64,000 nucleotides of DNA, taken from NCBI GenBank assembly GCA_036401375.1, contig DASWVB010000005.1, positions 1 to 64,000 on the forward strand, in the 5' to 3' direction. Source of the DNA: DASWUZ01 sp036401375. Its GTDB lineage: Bacteria; Acidobacteriota; Terriglobia; Terriglobales; Acidobacteriaceae. The position numbers and the translations under genes are program-made. This document shows, piece after piece, positions 35,842 to 45,024 of the stretch. The notes beneath the pieces were generated by a model. The model made no database searches and had not been told where the DNA came from. It worked only from the letters and a program-made list of their open reading frames with translations. Within the stretch, counting starts at the first letter, position 1, and each line of letters begins with the position of its first letter.

Positions 35842-36525
35842 TTACTCCGCCGGGCTGTTTGACTCACGGCGGTTAAACTCATTCATCGCCGCGCCTACTC
35901 CGCGGGTAAGGATCACCTCAACCGCGTTTGCTGCCTGATCCAGTGCACCGTCCAACGCGGCCAGCTCTGCCTTTCGCAGCTGGGAGAGCAGGTAATCTTT
36001 CTGCCGGCTTCGTATATCCTCCAGAGCCGCCGGAGAATCAGGAGCGACGCCGACCCTGATCCGCAGCCACTCCTCGGTGCCCAGCGATGCGCTGACCGAC
36101 TTTGCCCCGTTGTGTCCGCCGGAGCTTCCCCGTTCGCGTACCCGGATCGATCCCAACGGCAAGGCAAGCTCGTCGTAGATCACGATCAGGTTGGATTCCC
36201 AGGCTCTTGAGGGCTTCTGCTCAAGCTCGAACTCTCTTACGAGTGCCTGCACGGACAATCCGCTCAGGTTCATAAAAGTCTCGGGCTTGGCCAGAACCAC
36301 CTCCCGGCCCGCCAGCCGGGCGGTCGCCGTGAGTGCGCGACATCGCCGGTTGTTTACCACGGCCCCACAGCGTTCAGCGATCCGGTCGATCGCCAAAAAG
36401 CCTGCGTTATGGGGTGAAAACTGGTACTCGATGCCGGGATTTCCAAGCCCGACCACCAGCACCTTGCTTTGCTGCGGCCGGGAGGTCTCTGCCGGCCGCA
36501 GCCCAGGGTCTGAAACATCCGCCAA
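35842..36525 (-). CDS. pth: Peptidyl-tRNA hydrolase
   Basis: This enzyme cleaves peptidyl-tRNA released by stalled ribosomes. The 227-residue product has VVGLGNPGIEYQFSPHNAGF with the catalytic His in SPHNAG, KPETFMNLSG, YDELALPLGSIRVRERGSSG and then GHNGAKS. About 20 extra N-terminal residues precede the core. It starts 2 bp after the rplY stop, so the two are translationally linked. Order rplY-pth-rpsF is widely conserved. Confidence 0.95.
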   Translation of the reverse strand: MADVSDPGLRPAETSRPQQSKVLVVGLGNPGIEYQFSPHNAGFLAIDRIAERCGAVVNNRRCRALTATARLAGREVVLAKPETFMNLSGLSVQALVREFELEQKPSRAWESNLIVIYDELALPLGSIRVRERGSSGGHNGAKSVSASLGTEEWLRIRVGVAPDSPAALEDIRSRQKDYLLSQLRKAELAALDGALDQAANAVEVILTRGVGAAMNEFNRRESNSPAE

Positions 36526-36527
36526 GA

Positions 36528-37217
36528 CTACTTCTTCTTCGCCGGCGGTTCCGGTGTGGCGTCCGGTGCATCCTGCTTGCCTCTCTTCGCTACTTCGGGC
36601 TCTGCAGGGGCACCGGCGGCGGCAGCGGCGGCGTCCGGGGTCTCGACTACCTCTTCGCGGATGGCGATGACGTGCGCCACGGTCGCATCTTCGTCGGTAA
36701 GGAACTTGAGCGAACCACCATGAGGCAGGTCAGAGACACGTACACCCTGGCCAATGCTCAGGTTTGAAACATCGACATCGATGTGGCTCGGGATGTCGCC
36801 GGGAAAGCACTCGATCTCGACCTCGCGGAGCACCTGGTCCAGGATACCGCCCTCGGTACGAACACCGACCGGAACGCCCACCAGCGTGATCGGAACCTCC
36901 ACCTTCATGAGCTTGTCCATTGCGATGCGCTTGAAGTCGACGTGCAGCAGATGGCCCTTGATCGGCTCATACTGCCAGTCGACGATCATGGCCTTAGCCT
37001 TCGCCGTCGAGCCTGAGATCTCAAGGTCAAAGATGGAGTTGTGACCCGTCTCGGAGTAGAGGATCCGTTGGATCTGCTTGGGGTCCACCTCAAGAGCGAT
37101 GGCTGCCTCTTTCGCGCCATAGACTACGGCGGGTATTTTCCCCATCACCCGCACGCGGCGTGCTGCATTCTTATTGAACTTGCCCTCTCGGGGCGTTGCT
37201 GCAACGATCTCGGCCAT
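36528..37217 (-). CDS. rplY: 50S ribosomal protein bL25, CTC (long) form
   Basis: The product has 229 residues from ATG 37217, preceded by GAGAGAAGAG; a longer frame to 37265 is unlikely. The N-terminal 5S-rRNA-binding domain (RVRVMGKIPAVVYGAKEAAI) is followed by the TL5/CTC beta domain (PITLVGVPVGVRTEGGILDQ, then IPSHIDVDVSNLSIGQGVRV). The C-terminus is an Ala/Pro/Lys-rich tail ending in lysines. It sits between prs and pth, as in many bacteria. Confidence 0.96.
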   Translation of the reverse strand: MAEIVAATPREGKFNKNAARRVRVMGKIPAVVYGAKEAAIALEVDPKQIQRILYSETGHNSIFDLEISGSTAKAKAMIVDWQYEPIKGHLLHVDFKRIAMDKLMKVEVPITLVGVPVGVRTEGGILDQVLREVEIECFPGDIPSHIDVDVSNLSIGQGVRVSDLPHGGSLKFLTDEDATVAHVIAIREEVVETPDAAAAAAGAPAEPEVAKRGKQDAPDATPEPPAKKK

Positions 37218-37298
37218 TCTCTTCTCTCTTCGGGCACGGCATCCCAGCCGCTCCCTTTTCAGCACCGCTCTTAGACTCTGGCGGAGGGTTATAGAGCG

Positions 37299-38387
37299 TC
37301 AGTTAAAGAGCGTGCTGACGCTGGTTTCCATGTGAATGCTTTCGATGGTCGCGCCCAGCAGACCGGCGATCGAAAGCACCTTGATCTTTGCCACCTTCTG
37401 CGCCTCTTCGCGCAGTGGGATGGAGTTGGTAACCACTAACTGCTCCAGCCGCGAGTTCGAAATGCGCTCGATGGCCTGGCCAGACAGCACCCCATGCGAG
37501 GCGCATGCATATACTTTCGTCGCCCCGTTTGCCAGCAGCGCATCTACCGTCTTCACCAGAGTGCCGGCGGTGTCGACGATATCGTCGATGATCAGGCAGG
37601 TTCGCCCGCGCACATCGCCGATCACGTTCATCACTTCGGTGACGTTGATATCGGTGCGCCGCTTGTCCACAATGGCCAGGGGAGCACCCATCTTCGTCGC
37701 AAAGAAGCGGGCCCGTTCTACGCCCCCCGCATCAGGGGATACTACCGTCAGATCAGGAAGCGCCAACTCCCGGAAGTAGCTCACAAGCACCGGGCTCGCG
37801 AACATGTGGTCCACCGGGATGTTGAAAAAACCCTGAATCTGAGCTGCGTGCAGGTCCATAAAGAGTGCCCGGTTCGCTCCGGCCGTCGTCAACAGATCGG
37901 CAATCAGCTTCGATGAAATCGCTACGCGGGGCCGGTCCTTGCGGTCCTGCCTCGCGTAGCCGTAGTACGGAACCACGACTGTAATGCGCCCGGCCGATGC
38001 GCGCTTCAACGCGTCGATCATGATCAGCAGCTCGACGAGATGCTGATCCACCGGAAAACATGTTGGCTGCACGATGAAGACGTCCACTCCGCGAACGTTC
38101 TCCAGCAGCTGAAAGTAGACCTCGCCGTCGGCGAACCGCAGCATCTTGGTCTCGCCCAGCGCGACCCCGATGTGCTTGCAGATTTCAAGCGCCAGCGGCC
38201 GATTAGCTGAACCGCAGAAGAGCTTGAATCGTCGATCTTCACCGAGCTTTCCGGTGCGCTTGCGCTCCCCGGACTGCTTCGCCCTGGAACTACCTCCGGC
38301 GCCGGCGCCGTCTGTTTGGACAGCTACAGCTCCCGATGCTGCCGGTACGATCACAGGCAGCGGCATCTCCTTCGTCGTTTCGCTCAA
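37299..38387 (-). CDS. prs: Ribose-phosphate pyrophosphokinase
   Basis: It makes PRPP from ribose 5-phosphate and ATP. The core starts RRFKLFCGSANRPLALEICK and includes MLRFADGEVYFQLLENVRG, the PYYGYARQDRKDRPR ATP region, SPDAGGVERARFFATKMGAP and the PRPP loop LIIDDIVDTAGTL. The start is put at TTG 38387 because GGGAGG lies 6 bp upstream. This gives a variable, Ala/Gly-rich N-terminal extension of nearly 50 residues before the core; an ATG seven codons later, directly after GAAGGAG, is an alternative. The tRNA-Gln gene lies just upstream, a common arrangement. Confidence 0.95.
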   Translation of the reverse strand: MSETTKEMPLPVIVPAASGAVAVQTDGAGAGGSSRAKQSGERKRTGKLGEDRRFKLFCGSANRPLALEICKHIGVALGETKMLRFADGEVYFQLLENVRGVDVFIVQPTCFPVDQHLVELLIMIDALKRASAGRITVVVPYYGYARQDRKDRPRVAISSKLIADLLTTAGANRALFMDLHAAQIQGFFNIPVDHMFASPVLVSYFRELALPDLTVVSPDAGGVERARFFATKMGAPLAIVDKRRTDINVTEVMNVIGDVRGRTCLIIDDIVDTAGTLVKTVDALLANGATKVYACASHGVLSGQAIERISNSRLEQLVVTNSIPLREEAQKVAKIKVLSIAGLLGATIESIHMETSVSTLFN

Positions 38388-38500
38388 CAAGAACCTCCCA
38401 AGCTGGTTTGCGTTGGTTGTCCTGCATTTACTGCGGTCACCCGCAGGTCTTCCACTTCGTCGTGGCCCGGTCACTCCCCCGGACCGCGTCCCCATCACTC

Positions 38501-38574
38501 TGGCTGGGCGACTAGGATTCGAACCTAGACAAGCGCCTCCAAAGGGCGCTGTCCTACCGTTAGACGATCGCCCA
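38501..38574 (-). tRNA. tRNA-Gln (anticodon TTG)
   Basis: A 74-nt tRNA is on the minus strand with encoded CCA. The acceptor TGGGCGA pairs with TCGCCCA and the discriminator base is G. The anticodon stem-loop is GCGCC-CTTTGGA-GGCGC, giving anticodon TTG. The T-arm has GGTTCGAATCC. It lies between prs and ispE, a widely conserved spot for this tRNA. Confidence 0.96.
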
Positions 38575-38654
38575 GTAACTTGAAGCCTGGCTGGTTCGAG
38601 CCCAGGTTCGGGAGCCCTTCCGTCCTGTCAGTACAGCTTGTTGCACTGTAATGC

Positions 38655-39707
38655 TCAGGCTCCTGACACCATACTGCTCCAGTATTCCTGACGCGGCAAC
38701 GTCTTCGTACGAAAAGCCGTGATTGCGTGCGTTCCGTGCGCCCCAAAAGTGCTGACGCGTTGAATGGCCGCCTCTGCCGCCGCCTCCGTCCGGTAGAGCC
38801 CGAAAAGAGCTGAACCAGAGCCTGAGAGCGCACAATAGATAGCCGCGTGCTCCGGGTCATCGGACGCGGGAGCCGCAAGAAGACGCTTGATGTCACCGAG
38901 GAGGGGATATTTAGGAAAGACGACCTGTTCAAAGTCGTTTTCAATCCCGGTTCGGACAAGCGCGAGAAGCGGATCCTCGGCCAGGCCTTCTCGCCAGGAG
39001 AAGACACCGGAGGAGTGCGGTTCGCCGGGTACTGATGTCAGTGCCGCGGCAAAAGACCGACTCAACCCCTTAACTTTATCGGATGTCGCGAGGTTGGTCA
39101 AGGTTTGAGCGGCTGGATGGCGAGCATCCCAGTCGCGAAAGGCCTGCGGAGTGGAGACTCCGACTCCGGGCGCAGCGATCACGCAGTGGGTTGCAGGGAT
39201 GTCGGGCAGAGGATGAACATCTTCACCGCGACCGAGGCCGAGGACGGTGCCTCCCACCAGGAAGAGGGGGACGTCGGAGCCGATCTCAGAGGCGAGGCGA
39301 AGGCGAACAGCATCGTGAAGTGGCGGACACTCGACCTGGCCGGCTAGTTCGTGTTCCAGTCCGATCAGCGCGGCGACTGCATTGGCCGAGCCGCCTCCCA
39401 ATCCGCCCTGCACCGGCAGCCGCTTATCTATATCGATTTGGACCTGGGCTGTAACGCCCATCGCTGCAAGGGCGGACTCGACCATGCGCCAGGCTGTGTT
39501 CTTCGCGCTGGCGGGAACAAACTGGTTGTTGCTGGTGAGGCTGATAGCGTTCGGCGTTCCAGAGGTGCATACTGCCGTGACTTTAACCACGTCGTGGAGC
39601 GCCACCGTCTGGTAGATCGTCGCCAGCCCATGAAAGCCATCCGGCCGAGGTGGACCGATGCACAGCCCGAGGTTGATCTTCGAATAAGAGCGCACGGAGG
39701 ACGGCAC
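38655..39707 (-). CDS. ispE: 4-diphosphocytidyl-2-C-methyl-D-erythritol kinase
   Basis: This GHMP-family kinase of the MEP isoprenoid pathway has about 350 residues. Near the start SVRSYSKINLGLCIGPPRPD matches the family, then the ATP-binding loop PVQGGLGGGSANAVAALIGL, a central SDVPLFLVGGTVLG and the C-terminal SGSGSALFGLY. The start is uncertain. GTG 39707 gives the usual short lead before SKINLG, TTG 39728 adds seven residues, and GTG 39695 is also possible. It precedes tRNA-Gln and prs. Confidence 0.93.
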   Translation of the reverse strand: MPSSVRSYSKINLGLCIGPPRPDGFHGLATIYQTVALHDVVKVTAVCTSGTPNAISLTSNNQFVPASAKNTAWRMVESALAAMGVTAQVQIDIDKRLPVQGGLGGGSANAVAALIGLEHELAGQVECPPLHDAVRLRLASEIGSDVPLFLVGGTVLGLGRGEDVHPLPDIPATHCVIAAPGVGVSTPQAFRDWDARHPAAQTLTNLATSDKVKGLSRSFAAALTSVPGEPHSSGVFSWREGLAEDPLLALVRTGIENDFEQVVFPKYPLLGDIKRLLAAPASDDPEHAAIYCALSGSGSALFGLYRTEAAAEAAIQRVSTFGAHGTHAITAFRTKTLPRQEYWSSMVSGA

Positions 39708-39778
39708 CCTGCGAGTGTAATGCAGCAAGTGCAGGACACACTTCGCAGGGTTAAGCTACAGCAGCTTCTCGAGTGAGT

Positions 39779-40012
39779 CTAAGCAGCTTCGCTCTTCGCG
39801 CGGGTCTTCTTGGCTGTCGACTTCTTCGCTGGAGACTTCTTGGCTGCAGCCTTCTTTGCCGACGCTTTCTTCGCTGTGCCCTCCGGCTCACAGCTTCCCT
39901 TCTCGAAGGGCTTGCTGCCGGGCGTGGGCTCATATCCAGGCCAGCAGCGGGAACCAGACTTCTTACTCGACGATTTCTTCGCGCTCTTTGCGGGTGCCTT
40001 CTTAGTTGCCAT
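39779..40012 (-). CDS. Small Lys/Ala-rich histone-H1-like protein with a Cys/Trp motif
   Basis: The product has 77 residues from ATG 40012. The ends are made of KKxxAK/AKKSxAKK repeats like the tails of bacterial histone H1-like proteins. The middle (about 19-43) is a distinct non-repetitive segment (SRCWPGYEPTPGSKPFEKGS, then CEPEG) with two cysteines, which I have seen only in similar small basic proteins. A role in DNA or nucleic-acid binding is likely from charge; the function of the middle motif is unknown. It lies 71 bp upstream of ispE in the same direction. Confidence 0.72.
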   Translation of the reverse strand: MATKKAPAKSAKKSSSKKSGSRCWPGYEPTPGSKPFEKGSCEPEGTAKKASAKKAAAKKSPAKKSTAKKTRAKSEAA

Positions 40013-40202
40013 CTGATCTGAGACGTAAAACGGCCGACTGCCGTTGTTTCTCACCTGTGAGCTCTAGGCTTTCTTCCATAACTCTGCAGGGTGAACGCAT
40101 TCGCTTTGACGCGGTCAAGAGTACCGAGCTTGCGGCCCAGGTTGGCAGAGGTAGTAGAACGCTGTAAATTGGGGCGGCTAGATCTCCCGAGGAGTAATCC
40201 CT

Positions 40203-42944
40203 ATGCAGGTTTGCCGCCGGCCCTTGCGCGCCGGACTTCTGTTCCTTGTTTCGATGGTGGCCGGTGGAGCAGCGGGCCAGACCCCCGACCGGTTGAAAGT
40301 TTCATCGCCCGATCCTACCGCCAAGTACTTCAATACGGCCTTGCCTACCGCCGAGCGGGTTGCGGACCTGGTCTCGCGCATGACGCTCGAAGAAAAGATC
40401 TCGCAGATGCAGGACGAGGCCGTGGCCATCCCCCGGCTGGGTATTCCCAGATACGGGTGGTGGAACGAGGGCTTGCATGGCGTCGCCTTCAGCGGGTATG
40501 CCACCAACTTTCCGCAGGCCATCGGCCTTGCTGCTACGTGGGATACGGACCTCGTTCACCGGGTTGCGGGCGTCATCTCGACCGAGGCGCGGGCAAAGTA
40601 CAACGCAGCCATCGCGCTCGATAATCATCGTCGCTTCTTCGGCCTGAGCTTCTGGTCGCCCAACGTAAACATCTTCCGCGACCCCCGCTGGGGGCGTGGA
40701 CAGGAGACCTACGGAGAAGACCCTTTTCTCACCTCGCGCATTGCCGTTGCGTTCGTAACAGGGATGCAGGGCGACGATCCGCGCTACCTCAAGGTTGTGT
40801 CCACGCCGAAGCACTTCGCCGTACACAGCGGGCCCGAGCCGACGCGTCACCGCGTCAACATCGACGTCTCCCCTCATGATCTCGAGGACACCTACCTGCC
40901 CGCATTCCGTGCGGCGATCACCGAGGCTCATGCCGACTCGATCATGTGCGCCTACAACTCGATCGATGGCTCACCCGCCTGCACCAGCGACCTCTTGCTG
41001 GGGCAGCACCTGCGCCGGTCTTGGGGCTTCCAGGGGTATGTCGTCTCCGACTGCGATGCCGTAAATGACGTGTGGCACGACCACAAGTTTGTAGCGGATG
41101 CGGCGCACGCGGCGGCGCTCGCGGTCAAGGCGGGCGACGATCTCGACTGCGGCGACGCCTATGCCAGCCTGAAGCCGGCGGTGACCCAAGGCCTGCTGAC
41201 CGAGGCAGACCTCGACATCGCGGTCAAGCGTCTGTTCACCGCACGGTTTCGGCTGGGGATGTTTGACCCACCCGCCGGCAACCCCTATTCCGCCATCAAA
41301 CCCGGCGAAAACAACACCCCGGAGCATCGGCAGCTGGCACTGCAGGCGGCGCGCGAGGCCATCGTTCTGCTGAAGAATGACGGAGCTTTCCTGCCGCTCG
41401 AAGAAAAAATCCAGCGCATCGCCGTCATCGGCCCAAACGCGGAGTACCGGCAGTCTATAGAGGGCAACTACAACGGAGCGCCCCCGCAGCCAGTCACTCC
41501 GCTGGCAGGCATTGAGAAGCAGTTTGCCGGGAAACAAGTGATGTACGCGCAGGGTTCGCCGTTGGCAGAGGGTGCGATGCTGCCAATCTCCCACACCGCG
41601 ATCCGGCACATTGTTCCTCCGGGAAGAGACGCATCCGGCCACACGCCTGTGGGTACGATGGCTGATCTTCAAAGCGGTCTGGTTGGCCAATATTTCAACA
41701 ACCCCAACCTCGCAGGGCAGCCCATCGCCACGCGGGTCGACAAGACGATCAACTTCAACTGGAACGACGCCGAGCCAATTCCAGGGATCGGCACCAGCCA
41801 GTACTCCGTCCGGTGGACTGGTGTCTTTGTTCCGCCAGCGGTCGGCGACTACAAGATAGGTGTACGCATCAGTGAGTGCTATGCCTGTGAGAGCAGCGAG
41901 GAATTCCGCCTCTACCTCGATGACACACTTGTGGCCGGCAGTTCCAAACGAGGCGAGACTCCGGCGCAGAAGATGGCTGCGAGCTTTACCCTTCACACCG
42001 GCGATATGCATCCTCGAAGGCTGGCGCTTGAGTACATCCACCACGATTCCGGTGGGCAGATAGACCTGCAATGGGACGCTCCGCGTGTCCCCCTCCGCGA
42101 TGAGGCTGTCGGGCTTGCAAAGGATGCTGATGTAGTTGTGGCGGTGGTCGGAATCGCGCCGACCCTTGAGGGCGAAGAGATGGGTGTGAACCTCGAAGGG
42201 TTCAAAGGAGGCGACCGCACCAGCATCGACCTTCCCCGCCCGCAAGAGGAGCTGCTCGAAGCACTGGCCGCCACGGGCAAGCCTGTTATCGTCGTGCTGC
42301 TGAATGGAAGCGCACTCTCGGTCAACTGGGCCGCCCAGCATGCGAAGGCGATCCTCGACGCCTGGTATCCCGGAGAGGAGGGCGGCACCGCCATCGCCGA
42401 GACCCTCGCCGGAGTCAACAACCCTGCGGGTCGTCTGCCGATCACCTTCTATAAATCAATCGATCAACTACCTGCGTTTGAAGAGTACGGTATGGCTGGA
42501 CGCACCTACCGTTACTTCAAGGGCCAGCCGCTTTACGGCTTTGGCTACGGATTGAGTTATTCCAGATTCACCTACTCCGGCCTTAAGGTATCCGCTACAA
42601 GGCTGAGGGCAGGCTCTCCGCTGAAGGTTGAGGCAGATATCAAGAACACATCGTCACGTGGCGGCGATGAGGTGGCGGAGGTCTACCTGACTTCGCCTCA
42701 GAGTGCGATTGCGCCGGTGCATGCGATGGTCGGCTTCACCAGGGTTGCTATCGGTGCTGGTCAGACGAAGCATGTCACCTTTGAGCTGTCGCCCCGCCAG
42801 CTCAGCCAGGTGAGTACAGATGGCAGTCGAAGCGTAGCTGCCGGGGAGTATGAACTCTACGTCGGAGGAAGCCAGCCGGTCGAGGGCGGTACGGGCGCAC
42901 ACTTGAAATTCACGATAGAAGGCACCGCGCCCCTGCCGCAGTAG
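40203..42944 (+). CDS. Glycoside hydrolase family 3 with PA14 insert (beta-glucosidase/xylosidase type)
   Basis: The product has 913 residues with a signal ending AAGQ (about 1-26). The GH3 N-domain has RYGWWNEGLHGVA, SPNVNIFRDPRWGRGQETYG, and the nucleophile Asp283 in YVVSDCDAV. The GH3 C-domain includes GEEMGVNLEGFKGGDRTSID. A PA14-like beta domain (about 485-620, LVGQYFNNPNLAG) interrupts the C-domain. An FnIII-like domain ends the protein. The arrangement resembles secreted beta-xylosidases and beta-glucosidases; exact specificity cannot be told. GAGGAG lies 9 bp before ATG. It is likely periplasmic and degrades plant-type oligosaccharides. Confidence 0.93.
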   Translation: MQVCRRPLRAGLLFLVSMVAGGAAGQTPDRLKVSSPDPTAKYFNTALPTAERVADLVSRMTLEEKISQMQDEAVAIPRLGIPRYGWWNEGLHGVAFSGYATNFPQAIGLAATWDTDLVHRVAGVISTEARAKYNAAIALDNHRRFFGLSFWSPNVNIFRDPRWGRGQETYGEDPFLTSRIAVAFVTGMQGDDPRYLKVVSTPKHFAVHSGPEPTRHRVNIDVSPHDLEDTYLPAFRAAITEAHADSIMCAYNSIDGSPACTSDLLLGQHLRRSWGFQGYVVSDCDAVNDVWHDHKFVADAAHAAALAVKAGDDLDCGDAYASLKPAVTQGLLTEADLDIAVKRLFTARFRLGMFDPPAGNPYSAIKPGENNTPEHRQLALQAAREAIVLLKNDGAFLPLEEKIQRIAVIGPNAEYRQSIEGNYNGAPPQPVTPLAGIEKQFAGKQVMYAQGSPLAEGAMLPISHTAIRHIVPPGRDASGHTPVGTMADLQSGLVGQYFNNPNLAGQPIATRVDKTINFNWNDAEPIPGIGTSQYSVRWTGVFVPPAVGDYKIGVRISECYACESSEEFRLYLDDTLVAGSSKRGETPAQKMAASFTLHTGDMHPRRLALEYIHHDSGGQIDLQWDAPRVPLRDEAVGLAKDADVVVAVVGIAPTLEGEEMGVNLEGFKGGDRTSIDLPRPQEELLEALAATGKPVIVVLLNGSALSVNWAAQHAKAILDAWYPGEEGGTAIAETLAGVNNPAGRLPITFYKSIDQLPAFEEYGMAGRTYRYFKGQPLYGFGYGLSYSRFTYSGLKVSATRLRAGSPLKVEADIKNTSSRGGDEVAEVYLTSPQSAIAPVHAMVGFTRVAIGAGQTKHVTFELSPRQLSQVSTDGSRSVAAGEYELYVGGSQPVEGGTGAHLKFTIEGTAPLPQ

Positions 42945-43078
42945 GGCTCGACGAGCAGCGGGTTACAATTTTGCATGGCATTGAGATTGCCGTTCAGACT
43001 GCACTTGGCGGCGCCGTCCTCAATGCAGCCTTGCAGATTGAGCGGCGCAGGGGGAAGCACCTACGTCCAGGTGGCGAG

Positions 43079-44914
43079 ATGAGGAACGACCTGGTTCCCG
43101 CACAACCTGGCTCGCTGCTGAGTGCTCCTGGCCTGCTAGCCTGCCTGATCTCTTGCGTGCTCTTACTCGGTACTGCAGCGCCGCCCGCCCGGGCCGCACA
43201 GATAGCAGAACCCGGCAAGTCGTCCGGCCCCAGCCAGGCGCAGCCTATCCGAATGCGTCATGCGATGGTGGTGAGCGTTCATCACCTCGCGGCGGACGCC
43301 GGAGTAGCAGTACTGCGGGAGGGTGGCAACGCGATCGATGCCGCCGTTGCTACGGGGTTCGCCCTTGCAGTCGTGTATCCGGAGGCGGGAAACCTCGGAG
43401 GCGGCGGATTCATGCTCATCCGTCTGCACACCGGCAGAGCGACTTTCATCGACTATCGCGAAAAAGCTCCTGCGGCAGCCACCGCGAACATGTACCTCGA
43501 TGCGAAGGGTAACGTGGTGCCTGACGCGAGTACGGTGGGATACCACGCCATTGGCGTTCCAGGTTCCGTAGCAGGAATGGTCTACGCCGAACGTAAATAC
43601 GGACGCCTGGGATTGAAGCGGGTGATGGCTCCGGCGCTCCAACTCGCGCGCGAGGGCTACGTGCTCTCAAGGGAGGAGGCGGAGATGCTCCATGAACCCG
43701 CCCTCGCCAGATTCGCAGACAGCCGGCGAATCTTCCAACGCCAGGGCAGCTTCTACACTGCAGGCGAAACTTTCAGGCAGCCGGAGCTGACCTTGACTCT
43801 TGAGCGCATAGCAAACGATCCGGACGACTTTTACCGTGGTGAGCTCTCAAGACAGATAGCAGCAGCGATCCAGAAAGGCGGCGGGCTGATCACCGCGAGC
43901 GACATGGCTGCTTATGTGGTCAAGGAGCGAGAGCCGGTCGTCGGGACGTATAAGAGTCGCGGAACGGGCGAGGACTTTACCGTGATCAGTGCGCCCCTCC
44001 CTTCCTCTGGAGGTGTCGCGCTCATCGAGATGCTCAACATGCTGGAGGGGTACGATCTTCAGCGTCTCGGCGATCGCAGCCCTGAGAAGATCCACCTGGT
44101 CGGGGAGGCGTTTCGCCGCGCCTACATGGATCGCGGAGACTACCTTGGCGACTCCGATTTTTCGCCTGTACCGGTACAGCAACTGATCAGCAAGACGTAC
44201 GCAGCCGCCTGGCGGATGTCGATCGAGCCGGAGCATGCGAGCTCATCAGCCAGCCTGCATCGTCCCAGCGGATTTCTACCGCCGCCTCCCAGGGCTGCCT
44301 CACTTGGACCGGAACCAACTGAGACGACACACTACTCGGTTGTCGACCGGCAGGGTAACGCAGTCTCAGTTACGACCACGCTCAACGACGAATTCGGATC
44401 GGGTGTCACTGCGGAGGGACTTGGATTCCTGCTGAACAACGAGATGGACGACTTCGAAGCGAAGCCCGGGGTACCTAACCTCTATGGTTTGATCCAGGGG
44501 CCTGCGAACGCCATTGCGCCGGGCAAGCGGCCGCTCTCGAGCATGACTCCGACGATCGTGCTCGCCGGTACGGGTGAAAACGCGCGTCTGCGCATGGTGC
44601 TTGGAAGCCCCGGCGGTTCGCGGATTCCGACCACCGTGGCAAACATCCTGCTCAGCGTGACTGACGGTGGATTGAACATCCAGCAGGCCGTCGATGCACC
44701 TCGCTTTCACATGCAGTATCTGCCGGACACGATACATCTGGAACCCGGCTTCCCTGAGCCTGTCTTGCGGAAACTCCGCGCGATGGGCTACTCCCTCGAC
44801 ATTGGCAAAGACGGCTGGACCGACGGCGAGTGCATCTCGGTCGAGTTGAGCACCGGAGCACTGTCAGGGGGGCAGGACAAGCGGCACTCCTTCGGTAAGG
44901 CTGCCGGATATTAG
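43079..44914 (+). CDS. ggt: Gamma-glutamyltranspeptidase
   Basis: The product has 611 residues from ATG 43079, which has AGGTGG upstream and places a signal peptide (about 15-39) at the N-terminus; a frame from 42971 is longer but unlikely. This Ntn-hydrolase cleaves itself before the catalytic Thr416 of ETTHYSVVD. Other signatures are GNAIDAAVATGFALAVVYPE, GLGFLLNNEMDDF and GSPGGSRIPTTV. It is periplasmic and acts on glutathione and gamma-glutamyl peptides. A Pro-rich stretch (SGFLPPPPRAAS) just before the cleavage site is longer than usual. Confidence 0.94.
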   Translation: MRNDLVPAQPGSLLSAPGLLACLISCVLLLGTAAPPARAAQIAEPGKSSGPSQAQPIRMRHAMVVSVHHLAADAGVAVLREGGNAIDAAVATGFALAVVYPEAGNLGGGGFMLIRLHTGRATFIDYREKAPAAATANMYLDAKGNVVPDASTVGYHAIGVPGSVAGMVYAERKYGRLGLKRVMAPALQLAREGYVLSREEAEMLHEPALARFADSRRIFQRQGSFYTAGETFRQPELTLTLERIANDPDDFYRGELSRQIAAAIQKGGGLITASDMAAYVVKEREPVVGTYKSRGTGEDFTVISAPLPSSGGVALIEMLNMLEGYDLQRLGDRSPEKIHLVGEAFRRAYMDRGDYLGDSDFSPVPVQQLISKTYAAAWRMSIEPEHASSSASLHRPSGFLPPPPRAASLGPEPTETTHYSVVDRQGNAVSVTTTLNDEFGSGVTAEGLGFLLNNEMDDFEAKPGVPNLYGLIQGPANAIAPGKRPLSSMTPTIVLAGTGENARLRMVLGSPGGSRIPTTVANILLSVTDGGLNIQQAVDAPRFHMQYLPDTIHLEPGFPEPVLRKLRAMGYSLDIGKDGWTDGECISVELSTGALSGGQDKRHSFGKAAGY

Positions 44915-45024
44915 GAACGGCCTGGCTTCCGAGCTGAGGGAGCATTCTGCGCTCTCCCCGCGCAGTCTAAGATCGCTCGGGTGAGAGAATGACTTATGTC
45001 TTACGGTCACCCGGAAAATAAAAC

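Noticed and set aside
35769..35882. N-terminal extension of bS6
   Set aside because: It overlaps the end of pth and has no ribosome site; the internal ATG gives the standard bS6 start.
38585..38612. tRNA-like T-arm sequence (GGTTCGAGCCC) next to tRNA-Gln
   Set aside because: No acceptor stem or anticodon arm can be built around it; probably chance or a small relic.
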